Translations under genes and position numbers: made by a program
From: UBA2334 sp964396895
GTDB lineage: Bacteria > Pseudomonadota > Gammaproteobacteria > Burkholderiales > Burkholderiaceae_C
Length of the DNA: 64,000 nucleotides
Direction: 5' to 3'
Assembly: GCA_964396895.1 (NCBI GenBank)
Contig: CAYNGJ010000006.1
Location: 62,001-126,000, forward strand
In this document: positions 16,944-26,011 of the stretch, piece by piece
Layout: each line of letters opens with the position of its first letter
Numbering within the stretch: the first letter of the stretch is position 1
Notes under the pieces: model-generated
Databases searched by the model: none
What the model was told of the DNA's origin: nothing
The model's input: only the letters and a program-made list of their open reading frames with translations

Positions 16944-17624
16944 ATGACCGATGCCGCCGTACCCCACCCCCCTGCCGACACCGAGGACGCCCGCCAGCGC
17001 CTGCTGCTGGCGGCCCTGCGCCTGTTTGCCGAACAGGGGTTTGCCAAAACCTCCACCCGAGAAATTGCCGCCGCTGCCCAGGTGAACGTGGGCGCCATCA
17101 GCTACTACTTTGGTGACAAGCAGGGCCTGTACCGCGCCGTGTTCACCGAGCCCATGGGCAGCGCCAAGGACGACATTCCGCTGTTTTCCGACCCTGGCAT
17201 GACCCTGAAGGCAGCGCTGCAAGGCCTGTTTCTGGGCTACGCCATGCCACTCAAACAGGGTGAAGCGGTGCAACTGTGCACACGGCTGCACATGCGCGAA
17301 ATGGTGGAACCCACCGGCCTGTGGGCAGAGGAAATTGACGGTGGCGTTCGCCCCTACCAGGACGCGCTGCTGGTGGTGCTGTGTCGCCACCTGCAAGTGC
17401 CCGAGCCCGACGATGACCTGCACCGCCTGGCCTTCTGTATCGTCAGCCAGGGGGTGTTTCTGTTCATTGGCCGCGACGTGATCCAGGCCATTCGCCCCCA
17501 CCTCACCGCCACCCCCCAGGCCATTGACGACTGGACCGCGCGCATGGTGGACAACGCCCTGGCCATGGTCGAGGTGGAGCGCCAGCGCCGCCAGTCTGTC
17601 CGCTCAACCGAAAGCCCCGCATGA
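16944..17624 (+). CDS. TetR-family regulator with CerR-type C-terminal domain (CecR-like)
   Basis: This 226-residue repressor has an N-terminal HTH (RQRLLLAALRLFAEQGFAKT, then STREIAAAAQVNVGAISYYFGDKQGLY). The C-terminal part (HMREMVEPTGLWAEEIDGG, then YQDALLVVLCRHL) resembles the CerR/DUF1956 domain found in E. coli CecR, which also governs an export operon. Its stop overlaps the outer-membrane factor start (ATGA), so the repressor and the pump are co-transcribed. ATG 16944 was chosen; ATG 16935 is also in frame. Confidence 0.85.
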   Translation: MTDAAVPHPPADTEDARQRLLLAALRLFAEQGFAKTSTREIAAAAQVNVGAISYYFGDKQGLYRAVFTEPMGSAKDDIPLFSDPGMTLKAALQGLFLGYAMPLKQGEAVQLCTRLHMREMVEPTGLWAEEIDGGVRPYQDALLVVLCRHLQVPEPDDDLHRLAFCIVSQGVFLFIGRDVIQAIRPHLTATPQAIDDWTARMVDNALAMVEVERQRRQSVRSTESPA

Positions 17625-19090
17625 AGCGCCTGTTTTCCCACCCCACCCACCACCGGCTGGTGCTGGCGACCCTGCCCCTGTGGCTGGGTGCCTGTGCCAT
17701 CACCGCCCCCGCGCCCGAGGTGGGTGCCGCCTGGCCCACGGCCTGGCAGCATGGCCAACCTCAGTCCATCGCCGACCAGGCGGCACATGGCGGGCAAACC
17801 CCGCAGTTGCTTGCCTGGTGGCAGCGTTGGGACGATCCGCTGCTGGTCAGCGTGCAGGCCAGCGCACAGCAGGCCAGCCCCAGTGTGGCCGCCGCCGCCA
17901 CCCGCGTGGCCCAGGCGCGCCATGCCGTGGTCGGCGCTGGCGCGGTTGGCAGTCCGGCGCTCAGCGCCAGTGCGGGCGTGGCGCGGGCCGTCAGCCTGGT
18001 GGACACCGCCGCAGCCACCCAGGCCAGCGCCGGTTTGCAAGTGGCGTGGGAGGCCGACCTGTGGGGCGGTTTGCAAGCCCAGGCCACCGCCGCCGACCAG
18101 CGCCTGCAGGCCAGCCAGGCCCAGTGGCACGACGCCCGCGTGGCCGTGGCCGCCGAGGTGGCGCGCCAGTACACGCAATACCGGCTGTGCCAGCAGGCCT
18201 TGCGCATCACCCGCGCCGATGCCGACGCCCGCCAGGCCATTGCCCGCCTCACCCAAGACCGGACACGGGCGGGTTTCGAATCCGCCGCCAACGCCGCACT
18301 CACCCAGGCCAGCGCCGCCCAGGGCCGCATGAACACCACACAGCAGCGGGCGCAGTGCGACGCCGCGCTCCAAGGCCTGGCCGAGCTGGCGGCCGTGGAT
18401 GCGGTCGCCTTGCGCCAGCAGCTGGGTGACGCGCCGCCAGCGCTGTTCGTCCCGCAGGTGGCGCGGCCAGCCCCCGCCAGCGGCGAGGCCGCCGATCCCT
18501 TGACCCTGCCCCTGCGCGTGCCCGCCCAGCTGCTGGCCCAGCGCCCCGACGTGTTTGCCGCCCAACGCGCCGTGGCCGCTGCCAGCGCCGACGTGGGCAG
18601 TGCCGAGGCCGACCGCTACCCCCGGCTCAGTCTGGCGGGCAGCCTGAGCACCGTGGCCACCCGGGGCGCAGGCGGTGACGGGGCAACTTGGTCCATCGGA
18701 CCCTTGCAACTCAGCGTGCCCTTGCTGGACGGTGGCCGCCGCGCCAGCCAGGTGAGGGTGCAGCAGGCCGCCTACGACGAGGCCGTGGTGGGCTACCGCG
18801 CCACCGTGCGCCAGGCCGTGCGCGAGGTGGAGCAGGCCTTGCTGGCGCTGGACAGCACCCAGGCCCGTCAGGCCGATGCCGCCACCGCCACCCAGGGTTT
18901 TGTGCAAGCCCTGCAAGCCGCCACCGACCGCCACCGCGCCGGGTTGGGCAGCCTGCTGGAGCTGGAAGACACCCGCCGCAGCGCACTGGCCGCCGAGCTG
19001 GCCTTGGTGCAACTGCACACCGATCGTCTGCTGGCCTGGGTGGACCTGTACCGCGCCCTGGGTGGCGGCTGGTCCACCGCCCAGCCCTGA
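17621..19090 (+). CDS. RND efflux outer membrane lipoprotein, NodT/TolC family
   Basis: This 489-residue outer-membrane channel begins with a lipoprotein signal ending LWLGAC (lipobox LGAC). It carries paired OEP domains with long Ala/Gln-rich coiled-coil helices and family motifs such as VAWEADLWGGL, LPLRVPAQLLAQRPDV and YPRLSLAGSL. It forms the trans-envelope duct of the tripartite pump with the next two genes. It overlaps tetR by 4 bp and is followed by the adaptor gene after 53 bp. Confidence 0.92.
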   Translation: MKRLFSHPTHHRLVLATLPLWLGACAITAPAPEVGAAWPTAWQHGQPQSIADQAAHGGQTPQLLAWWQRWDDPLLVSVQASAQQASPSVAAAATRVAQARHAVVGAGAVGSPALSASAGVARAVSLVDTAAATQASAGLQVAWEADLWGGLQAQATAADQRLQASQAQWHDARVAVAAEVARQYTQYRLCQQALRITRADADARQAIARLTQDRTRAGFESAANAALTQASAAQGRMNTTQQRAQCDAALQGLAELAAVDAVALRQQLGDAPPALFVPQVARPAPASGEAADPLTLPLRVPAQLLAQRPDVFAAQRAVAAASADVGSAEADRYPRLSLAGSLSTVATRGAGGDGATWSIGPLQLSVPLLDGGRRASQVRVQQAAYDEAVVGYRATVRQAVREVEQALLALDSTQARQADAATATQGFVQALQAATDRHRAGLGSLLELEDTRRSALAAELALVQLHTDRLLAWVDLYRALGGGWSTAQP

Positions 19091-19143
19091 GCACAGGCCA
19101 CCCACCCCCCCGATTGATGTTGTTCCGAGCCCGAGGCAAGTCC

Positions 19144-20340
19144 ATGCACCACACCCCATCCCCTTCCGTTTTCCAATCCCTGTCGGCACCAACCCGGCGC
19201 TGGGCGACAGCCCCCCAAGCGGGCCTGGCCCTGTGCGCCGTGGCGGTGGCCGTGGCGCTGCTGTTGTCGCCACTGGGCAGCCAGGCCCAGTCCGACGCGG
19301 CCTCCGCCACCCCCAAACCCGCCATGACAGTGACGGTGGAAACCCCCCGCCAGCAGGCATGGACCCGCGGCCTCACCGCCAATGGCAGCGTGGCTGCCTG
19401 GCAGGAAGCCAGTGTGGGCACCGAGGCCAATGGTTTGCGCCTGGCTGAGGTGCGCACCCAGGTGGGCGACACCGTCAAAGCCGGGCAGGTGCTGGCGGTG
19501 TTTGACGACCAGGGCGTGAAGGCCGAGCTGGCCCAGGCCAGAGCCGGCCTGGCCGAAGCCCAGGCCAATGCCGCCGAGGCCCAGGCCAACGCCGAGCGCG
19601 CCCGCAGCCTCCAGGCCACTGGCGCCATGAGTGAACAGCAGATTGCCCAGTACACCACCGCCGCCGTCACGGCGCAGGCACGGGTTGATTCGGCCCAGGC
19701 CAACTTGGCGGTGCAGAGCCTGCGCCTGAAGCACACCCAGGTGCTCGCGCCCGACAGCGGCGTGGTGTCGGCCCGCAGTGCCACCGTGGGGGCGGTGCTG
19801 CCCGCCGGCACCGAGCTGTACCGGCTGATTCGCCAGGGGCGGCTGGAGTGGCGCGCCGAAGTGCCTGCTGCTGAGCTGGACCGCGTCAAGGTGGGGCAGG
19901 CCGTGGCCCTCACCGCCGCCAGCGGTGCCGTGGCCAAGGGCAAGGTGCGCACCGTGGGGCCCACGGTGGACCCGCAAACCCGCGCCGCCCTGGTGTATGT
20001 GGACTTGCTACCCGGTACACCCGCGTCCATCAAGGCGGGCATGTTCGCCACCGGTGAGCTGGCGCTGGGCCAGACCGCGGCCACCACCGTGCCGCAGCAG
20101 GCGGTGGTCAACCGCGACGGCTTCACCTACCTGTACGTGTTGGCCGACGACGCGGCCCCAGGCCAGCGCGTGCAGCGCCTCAAGGTCCAGGTGGGGCGGC
20201 GCGTGGGCGAGCGGGTGGAGGTGGTGTCAGGCCTGCCGACCACCCCCCCGGCCCCCCGGGTGGTGACGCAGGGCGCGGGTTTCCTGAGCGACGGCGACGT
20301 GGTCAAGGTCGTGTCGGTAGCAGTGGGTGAAAAAAAATGA
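19144..20340 (+). CDS. RND efflux periplasmic adaptor (MFP/HlyD family)
   Basis: This 398-residue membrane-fusion protein has a signal/anchor segment (LALCAVAVAVALLLSPLGSQ), a lipoyl-like half-motif (VGDTVKAGQVLAVFD), an Ala/Gln/Glu hairpin (about residues 125-180) and beta-barrel domains (GMFATGELALGQ). It joins the inner-membrane pump to the outer-membrane channel. ATG 19144 follows GAGGCAAG; an earlier ATG at 19117 has no ribosome-binding site. Repeat copy B starts 3 bp after its stop. Confidence 0.9.
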   Translation: MHHTPSPSVFQSLSAPTRRWATAPQAGLALCAVAVAVALLLSPLGSQAQSDAASATPKPAMTVTVETPRQQAWTRGLTANGSVAAWQEASVGTEANGLRLAEVRTQVGDTVKAGQVLAVFDDQGVKAELAQARAGLAEAQANAAEAQANAERARSLQATGAMSEQQIAQYTTAAVTAQARVDSAQANLAVQSLRLKHTQVLAPDSGVVSARSATVGAVLPAGTELYRLIRQGRLEWRAEVPAAELDRVKVGQAVALTAASGAVAKGKVRTVGPTVDPQTRAALVYVDLLPGTPASIKAGMFATGELALGQTAATTVPQQAVVNRDGFTYLYVLADDAAPGQRVQRLKVQVGRRVGERVEVVSGLPTTPPAPRVVTQGAGFLSDGDVVKVVSVAVGEKK

Positions 20341-20343
20341 ATC

Positions 20344-20388
20344 AAAAATGCCTTCAGCGCTTGATTGGTATAGATAGTTTGCTACTGA
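20344..20388 (+). repeat. interspersed AT-rich repeat, copy B (clearest copy)
   Basis: AAAAATGCCTTCAGCGCTT, then GATTGGTATAGATAG and TTTGCTACTGA. It fills the 64-bp gap between the adaptor and pump genes inside one operon. I used it as the reference copy for the other alignments. Confidence 0.75.
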
Positions 20389-20404
20389 CGGTGAGGTTGT
20401 TGCC

Positions 20405-23400
20405 ATGAACGTGTCCGCCTGGTCCATCCGCAACCCCATCCCGGCCCTGATGCTGTTCGTCATGCTGACCTTTGCGGGTCTGCTGAGTTTTCAGGCCATG
20501 AAGGTGCAGAACTTCCCCGACCTGGATCTGCCCACCATCACCATCAGCGCGGCGCTGCCCGGAGCGGCACCGGCCCAGCTCGAAACCGAGGTGGCCCGCA
20601 AGATTGAAAACGCCGTGGCCACCCTGCAGGGCCTGAAAAACATCAGCTCCAAGGTGCAAGACGGCGCCGTGACCGTGACGGCCGAATTCCGCCTCGAAAA
20701 ACCCGTGCAGGAGGCCGTGGACGATGTGCGCAGCGCCGTGCAAGGCGTGCGCTCAGACCTGCCCGCGGACCTGCGCGACCCCATCGTCAAAAAAATCGAC
20801 CTCGCGGGCCAACCCGTGCTGGCCTACACCGTGCGCGTGCCCAGCATGGACGACGAGGCACTGAGCTGGTTCGTGGACAACACCATCACCAAGCGCCTGC
20901 TGTCGGTGCGGGGCGTGGGCGCGGTCACCCGCGTGGGTGGGGCTGACCGTCAGGTGGCAGTGGAGCTGGACCCGGCGCGCCTGCTGGCCCTGGGGGTGAC
21001 GGCGGCCGACGTGAGCCGCCAACTCAAGCAGGTGCAGCTGGAGTCCTCTGGGGGCCGTGCCGACCTGGGGGGCAGCGAGCAGCCCCTGCGCACCCTGGCC
21101 ACCGTGGGCAGCGCGCAAGAGCTGGCCGCGCTGCAACTGTCGGTGGGTGGTGGCAACCCCAATGTGCCGCCCAAACGCATCCGCCTGGACCAGGTGGCCA
21201 CCGTGACCGACACCGTGGCCGAGCCGCGCGCCGCCGCGCTGCTCGACGGTGTGCCGGTGGTGGGCTTTGAAGTGGCCCGCAGCCGCGGCGCCAGCGAGGT
21301 GGAGGTGGGCCACGCCGTGCGCGCCGCGCTGGCCGAGCTCAAGGCCACACACCCCGACATGGTGCTGACCGAGGCGTTCGACTTCGTGACGCCGGTGGAA
21401 GAGGAATTCAACGGCTCCATGGCTCTGCTGTACGAAGGTGCCCTGCTGGCCGTGCTGGTGGTGTGGTTGTTCTTACGAGACCTGCGCGCCACCTTCGTGT
21501 CGGCGGTGGCGCTGCCGCTGTCGGCCATACCGGCCTTCATCGGCATGCACTACCTGGGTTTTTCCATCAACGTGGTGACCCTGCTGGCCATGTCGCTGGT
21601 GGTGGGCATCTTGGTGGACGACGCCATCGTGGAGGTGGAGAACATCGAGCGCCACCTGCGCATGGGCAAAACGCCCTTCCAGGCCGCCATGGAGGCCGCC
21701 GATGAAATTGGCCTCGCCGTCATTGCCACCACTTTTACCCTCATTGCGGTGTTTCTGCCCACCGCCTTCATGAGCGGCATTGCGGGCAAGTTTTTCAAGC
21801 AGTTTGGCTGGACGGCGGCGCTGGCGGTGTTTGCCTCGCTGGTGGTGGCACGCATGCTCACGCCCATGATGGCGGCGTACATCATGCGGCGCAGCCAGCA
21901 CGAGCACCAAGAACCCTGGTGGATGCCCACCTACCTGCGTTGGGCGGCCTGGTGCCTGAAGCACCGCTTCATCACTGCGCTGGCGGCGTTGGGCTTTTTT
22001 GTGGGGTCGGTCATGCTGATTCCGCTGCTGCCCACAGGCTTTATTCCGCCGGACGACAACTCGCAAACCCAGGTGTACCTGGAGCTGGCTCCGGGTGCCA
22101 CGCTGAAAGACACCTTGCAGGCGGCCGAGTCGGCGCGCCAGTTGCTGGGCCAGGTCAAGGACATCCAGGGGGTGTACACCACCATCGGCGGTGGCAGTGC
22201 GGGCACCGACCCGTTTGCCGGCAGCGGCGCCGCCGAGGTCCGCAAGGCCACGTTGACCATCCAACTCACGCCGCGTGGACAGCGCCCGCGCAAGCAGGTG
22301 ATTGAAAACACCATGCGCGAGGCCTTGAGCAACCTGCCGGGCGTGCGCAGCAAGGTGGGCCTGGGCGGTTCGGGTGAAAAGTATGTGCTGGTGCTGACGG
22401 GTGAAGACCCGCTGGCGCTGGGGGCGGCCGCCACTGCGGTGGAAAAAGACTTGCGCACCATCCAGGGTCTGGGCAGTGTGGCCAGCAGCGCGGCCTTGGT
22501 GCGCCAGGAAGTGGCCATTCGCCCTGACTTTGCCGCCGCCGCCGACCTGGGGGTGACCCCCGCCAGCCTGGCCGATACGCTGCGCATTGCCACCGTGGGC
22601 GACTACGATGCGGCCCTGCCCAAGCTCAACTTGGCCCAGCGCCAGGTGCCCATCGTGGTCAAGCTGGACAGCGCCGCCCGCCAGGACTTGGGCCTGCTGT
22701 CGCGCCTGACGGTGGCCGGCACGCATGGCCCGGTGCAGGTGGGGCAGGTGGCCAGCCTGGACATCACCAGCGGCCCGGCGGTGATTGACCGCTACAACCG
22801 CTCACGCAACATCACCTTCGAGGTAGAACTGTCGGGCATGCCTCTTGGCGACGTGACGCGCATGGTGCAAGCGCTGCCCGCCATCAAGCAGTTGCCACCC
22901 GGCGTGAAAGTGGTGGAAATTGGCGATGCCGAAATGATGGGCGAGCTGTTCACCAGCTTTGGCCTGGCCATGCTGACGGGCGTGTTGTGCATCTACATCG
23001 TGCTGGTGCTGTTGTTCAAGGCGTTTTTGCACCCTTTCACCATCCTGGCGGCGCTGCCGCTGTCGCTGGGTGGCGCGTTTGTGGCGCTGCTGGTGGTGGG
23101 CAAGAGTTTTTCCATGCCCTCGCTCATCGGACTCATCATGCTCATGGGCATCGCCACCAAGAACTCCATCCTGCTGGTGGAGTACGCCATCGTGGCCCGC
23201 CGGGGCAACGACGGCTCTGACGGCCACCCCGTGGTGGCACCCATGGCACGCCTGGATGCGCTGCTCGACGCCTGCCACAAGCGGGCACGCCCCATCATCA
23301 TGACCACCCTGGCCATGGGCGCGGGCATGTTGCCCATTGCGGTGGGCTGGGGTGCGGCCGATTCGTCGTTCCGTTCACCCATGGCGGTGGCGGTCATTGG

Positions 23401-23560
23401 TGGGCTCATCACCTCCACCTTCCTGAGCCTGCTGGTCATTCCCGCCGTCTACACCTACGTGGACGACCTGGCGCAGTGGTTGGGTCGCCTGAGGGCGCGC
23501 CTGATGGGCCGTCGCGCGCACCCGGGCACGGCAGACGCACCTCAGACCGCCCCGCACTGA
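20405..23560 (+). CDS. RND family efflux transporter permease
   Basis: This 1051-residue inner-membrane proton/drug antiporter has an N-terminal helix at residues about 12-30 (PIPALMLFVMLTFAGLLSFQ), two large periplasmic loops and two blocks of membrane helices. Signature segments include VGILVDDAIVEVENIERH, whose Asp pair fits the proton-relay site, and a second-half GIATKNSILLVEYAI. The substrate is unknown. The CecR-like repressor, OMF, adaptor and this pump form one operon ending in a hairpin at 23569. Confidence 0.94.
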   Translation: MNVSAWSIRNPIPALMLFVMLTFAGLLSFQAMKVQNFPDLDLPTITISAALPGAAPAQLETEVARKIENAVATLQGLKNISSKVQDGAVTVTAEFRLEKPVQEAVDDVRSAVQGVRSDLPADLRDPIVKKIDLAGQPVLAYTVRVPSMDDEALSWFVDNTITKRLLSVRGVGAVTRVGGADRQVAVELDPARLLALGVTAADVSRQLKQVQLESSGGRADLGGSEQPLRTLATVGSAQELAALQLSVGGGNPNVPPKRIRLDQVATVTDTVAEPRAAALLDGVPVVGFEVARSRGASEVEVGHAVRAALAELKATHPDMVLTEAFDFVTPVEEEFNGSMALLYEGALLAVLVVWLFLRDLRATFVSAVALPLSAIPAFIGMHYLGFSINVVTLLAMSLVVGILVDDAIVEVENIERHLRMGKTPFQAAMEAADEIGLAVIATTFTLIAVFLPTAFMSGIAGKFFKQFGWTAALAVFASLVVARMLTPMMAAYIMRRSQHEHQEPWWMPTYLRWAAWCLKHRFITALAALGFFVGSVMLIPLLPTGFIPPDDNSQTQVYLELAPGATLKDTLQAAESARQLLGQVKDIQGVYTTIGGGSAGTDPFAGSGAAEVRKATLTIQLTPRGQRPRKQVIENTMREALSNLPGVRSKVGLGGSGEKYVLVLTGEDPLALGAAATAVEKDLRTIQGLGSVASSAALVRQEVAIRPDFAAAADLGVTPASLADTLRIATVGDYDAALPKLNLAQRQVPIVVKLDSAARQDLGLLSRLTVAGTHGPVQVGQVASLDITSGPAVIDRYNRSRNITFEVELSGMPLGDVTRMVQALPAIKQLPPGVKVVEIGDAEMMGELFTSFGLAMLTGVLCIYIVLVLLFKAFLHPFTILAALPLSLGGAFVALLVVGKSFSMPSLIGLIMLMGIATKNSILLVEYAIVARRGNDGSDGHPVVAPMARLDALLDACHKRARPIIMTTLAMGAGMLPIAVGWGAADSSFRSPMAVAVIGGLITSTFLSLLVIPAVYTYVDDLAQWLGRLRARLMGRRAHPGTADAPQTAPH

Positions 23561-23568
23561 GGGCAAAA

Positions 23569-23600
23569 ACCATCTGCCATTCCCCCAAATGGCGGATGGT
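23569..23600 (+). terminator. hairpin terminator of the RND operon
   Basis: ACCATCTGCCATT (23569-23581) pairs with AATGGCGGATGGT (23588-23600), a 13-bp stem with one G-U pair and a 6-nt loop, placed 9 bp after the pump stop. No T-run follows, so its termination strength is uncertain. Confidence 0.55.
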
Positions 23601-23702
23601 GCAGCGGTGACAGGTTGTTTACGATGGGGGCATCGGTCAGCAGGTGTCTGGGTCAGCCCACCACAGACGCCGCAGGTCGATGTTTTTCAGGGAGTTCACC
23701 AC

Positions 23703-24233
23703 ATGATGTCATCCGGCACCTCTGCGCCCGCCAACGGCGCACCACCATCCCCTTCGGGGTCACCCATTCCATCGCCGGTTGAAGACACGGTCGAAGAGGC
23801 GTTTTTCTTTCCTGGTCAGTTTGCCGGACGGGCCGCCATGGCCGCCATGGCCGAGTTGGCCCTGGCGCATGTCAACCTCGACTTCACCGCCGGTGAGTTG
23901 GCGCGCAATCTGGGCCTGACTTTGCCATCCCGCGTGGGCGTGCAAGACTTGATGCGCGCTGCCGATGCCGCAGGCCTGCAAGCCAAGGTGCAGCGGGTGG
24001 CGGCGGCCGAGTTGCAACACCTGGCTTTGCCCGTGTTGCTGCTGTCCGCCGACACGGGCGATCTGCCGGCCGTGCTCGTCGTGGCGCACTGCGACGGCAA
24101 ATACGTGGTCACCCACGACCACACCTCCGTCATTCCCACCAATGCCATGGGGCCGCTGCATTTGCTGGCAGCAGCTTGGGCGCCCAATGGCAAGGGCTGG
24201 GCCCTGACGGTTCAACCCCTGCCACGCTGTTGA
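23703..24233 (+). CDS. orphan C39-like (type I secretion peptidase-like) domain protein
   Basis: This 176-residue protein resembles the N-terminal C39-like domain of type I secretion ABC exporters: AAMAELALAHVNLDFTAGEL, then GVQDLMRAADAAGLQAKVQR and LALPVLLLSADTGDLPAVL. It has no catalytic Cys at the expected place (the segment reads AFFFPGQFAG), so it should be a non-cleaving domain, and there is no ABC transporter beside it. A Pro/Ser-rich N-terminus precedes the domain. GGAG 8 nt upstream supports ATG 23703 (a second ATG follows at 23706). The assignment is from pattern only. Confidence 0.5.
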   Translation: MMSSGTSAPANGAPPSPSGSPIPSPVEDTVEEAFFFPGQFAGRAAMAAMAELALAHVNLDFTAGELARNLGLTLPSRVGVQDLMRAADAAGLQAKVQRVAAAELQHLALPVLLLSADTGDLPAVLVVAHCDGKYVVTHDHTSVIPTNAMGPLHLLAAAWAPNGKGWALTVQPLPRC

Positions 24234-24284
24234 GCGTGGCACGCATGGGGTCTGCCCCACTGTTCTTGCTGCCATATTTGGCGC

Positions 24285-24299
24285 ATAACTGTCAGTTAT
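24285..24299. promoter_or_regulatory. palindrome and direct repeats upstream of ccoG
   Basis: ATAACTG-T-CAGTTAT is a perfect 7-bp dyad. It is bracketed by two copies of CATATTTGGCG (beginning near 24273 and 24315), the second preceded by CACTGT. The 277-bp region 24234-24510 has no gene and presumably drives ccoG. The regulator is unknown; no FNR box is present. Confidence 0.45.
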
Positions 24300-24510
24300 T
24301 GGGTGTTTCACTGTCATATTTGGCGTGATGTGGCGGATGTCCATTCGTTCTGACCATAGCGCAAGGGGGTGCGGTGGCGCTGTCAGGTCATGTCAGAGCC
24401 AGCTGGCATACTGTTTTCATGTGGTTTGTTCACATTTCCAACGTCCTGCCGCCAAGGTGGCATGAAAATTGGAACGTTTGGACACACCATCACACTCCCG
24501 GCAAGATCCC

Positions 24511-25971
24511 ATGACCCCCTCGTCAGACCACTCCCCCACCGACGCTTCTCGCGGCCAACCCTCCAGTGCGGCCGCGGGTGACCAGCCAGACGAAGTGCTG
24601 GTGTCGCTGTATCAGTCCAGCCAGGCCATTTACGCCAAGGCGGTGAACGGCCTGTTCTCCAAATGGCGTTGGGGGTTGGTGTGGCTCACGCAAATTGTGT
24701 TTTACGGTCTGCCTTGGCTGGAGTGGAACGCCCGTCAGGCGGTGCTGTTCGACTTGGAGTCGCGTCGGTTTTTCATTTTTGGCTTGGTGCTGTACCCACA
24801 GGACTTCATCTACCTCACCGGTTTGCTGGTGATCTCGGCGCTGGCACTCTTTCTGTTCACCGCAGTAGCGGGCCGCCTTTGGTGTGGGTATGCATGCCCC
24901 CAAACGGTGTACACAGAAATTTTCATGTGGATAGAGCACAAGGTCGAAGGTGATCGTTCAGCCCGCATGCGGCTGGACAAGAGTGCTTTTTCCCTGGTCA
25001 AGCTGGGTCGCAAAGCCAGCAAACACGCACTGTGGGTGGCGTTTTCGTTGTGGACGGGGTTCACCTTTGTGGGCTATTTCACGCCCATCCGTGAGTTGGC
25101 GGCTTTGTCGTTGGCAGCGTCGCTGGGCCCCTGGCAGACGTTCTGGGTGTTCTTCTATGGTTTTGCCACGTATGGCAATGCAGGCTTCATGCGTGAGCAG
25201 GTATGCAAGTACATGTGCCCTTACGCCCGTTTCCAGAGCGCCATGTTCGACAAAGACACCATGATCGTCACGTACGACGAGGTTCGTGGTGAGCCCAGAG
25301 GCGCGCGTTCTAAAAAAGCCGACCCCAAGGCGCTGGGTTTGGGTTCGTGCGTGGATTGCACCTTGTGTGTCCAGGTGTGCCCTACCGGCATCGACATCCG
25401 AAAAGGACTGCAGTACGAGTGCATAGGCTGCGGCGCGTGCATCGACGTGTGCGACGAAGTCATGACCAAAGTGGGCTATCCCAAAGGGCTGATCAAGTAT
25501 TCCACGCAGAACGGCATTTCCAATGGGTGGACCACAGCCCAGATGGTTCGTCGTGCCTTGCGTCCGCGGGTGCTGGTGTATTCCGGCATTCTGGCCCTCA
25601 TCTGCGTGGCCGTGGGTGTGAGCTTGTACCTGAGGGTGCCGCTGAAGGTCGATGTGATTCGTGACCGGGGTGCCTTGGCGCGCGAGGTCGAGCAGGGCTA
25701 CATTGAGAACGTGTTCCGCTTGCAGATCATGAATGCAACGGAAAGCAAACAGCGCTACGCCATTCGGGTGGACGGCTTGACGGGCCTCAAGCTCGCCTCC
25801 GAGCCGGAGGTGGAGGTGTTGCCCACCGAGGTGCGCTCTTTGGCGGTACGTGTCCAGTTGCCACCGGGAGCGGCGGCGTCGGGCTCACACCCCATGAAGT
25901 TCAGCATCCAGTCGGTGTCCGACCAGTCCAATCACGTGGAAGAGAAGGCAGTGTTTCTGGTGCCGCGCTGA
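24511..25971 (+). CDS. ccoG: cytochrome c oxidase accessory protein CcoG
   Basis: This 486-residue membrane iron-sulfur protein is needed for assembly of cbb3-type oxidase (copper reduction during CcoN maturation). About five membrane helices are seen, with WCGYACPQTVYTEIF and EQVCKYMCPYARFQ. Two cysteine clusters follow: GSCVDCTLCVQVCPTGIDIR and ECIGCGACIDVCD (2x[4Fe-4S]). The C-terminal domain is periplasmic. It is alone here; ccoNOP is not nearby. ATG 24511 was chosen; an upstream TTG at 24469 would add 14 residues. Confidence 0.93.
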   Translation: MTPSSDHSPTDASRGQPSSAAAGDQPDEVLVSLYQSSQAIYAKAVNGLFSKWRWGLVWLTQIVFYGLPWLEWNARQAVLFDLESRRFFIFGLVLYPQDFIYLTGLLVISALALFLFTAVAGRLWCGYACPQTVYTEIFMWIEHKVEGDRSARMRLDKSAFSLVKLGRKASKHALWVAFSLWTGFTFVGYFTPIRELAALSLAASLGPWQTFWVFFYGFATYGNAGFMREQVCKYMCPYARFQSAMFDKDTMIVTYDEVRGEPRGARSKKADPKALGLGSCVDCTLCVQVCPTGIDIRKGLQYECIGCGACIDVCDEVMTKVGYPKGLIKYSTQNGISNGWTTAQMVRRALRPRVLVYSGILALICVAVGVSLYLRVPLKVDVIRDRGALAREVEQGYIENVFRLQIMNATESKQRYAIRVDGLTGLKLASEPEVEVLPTEVRSLAVRVQLPPGAAASGSHPMKFSIQSVSDQSNHVEEKAVFLVPR

Positions 25972-25978
25972 CGGTGCC

Positions 25979-26011
25979 AGCCCACCCCTGCCCGAGTCGG
26001 GCGGTGGGGCT
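25979..26011. terminator. hairpin between convergent ccoG and creA
   Basis: GCCCGA (25990-25995) pairs with TCGGGC (25997-26002), extended imperfectly by AGCCCACC and GGTGGGGCT. It lies in the 39-bp gap between the two stops and could serve both genes; no T-tract is present. Confidence 0.4.

Noticed and set aside
17354..19360. Long minus-strand frame across tetR and the OMF gene
   Set aside because: It spans two well-supported plus-strand genes and has no recognisable motif.
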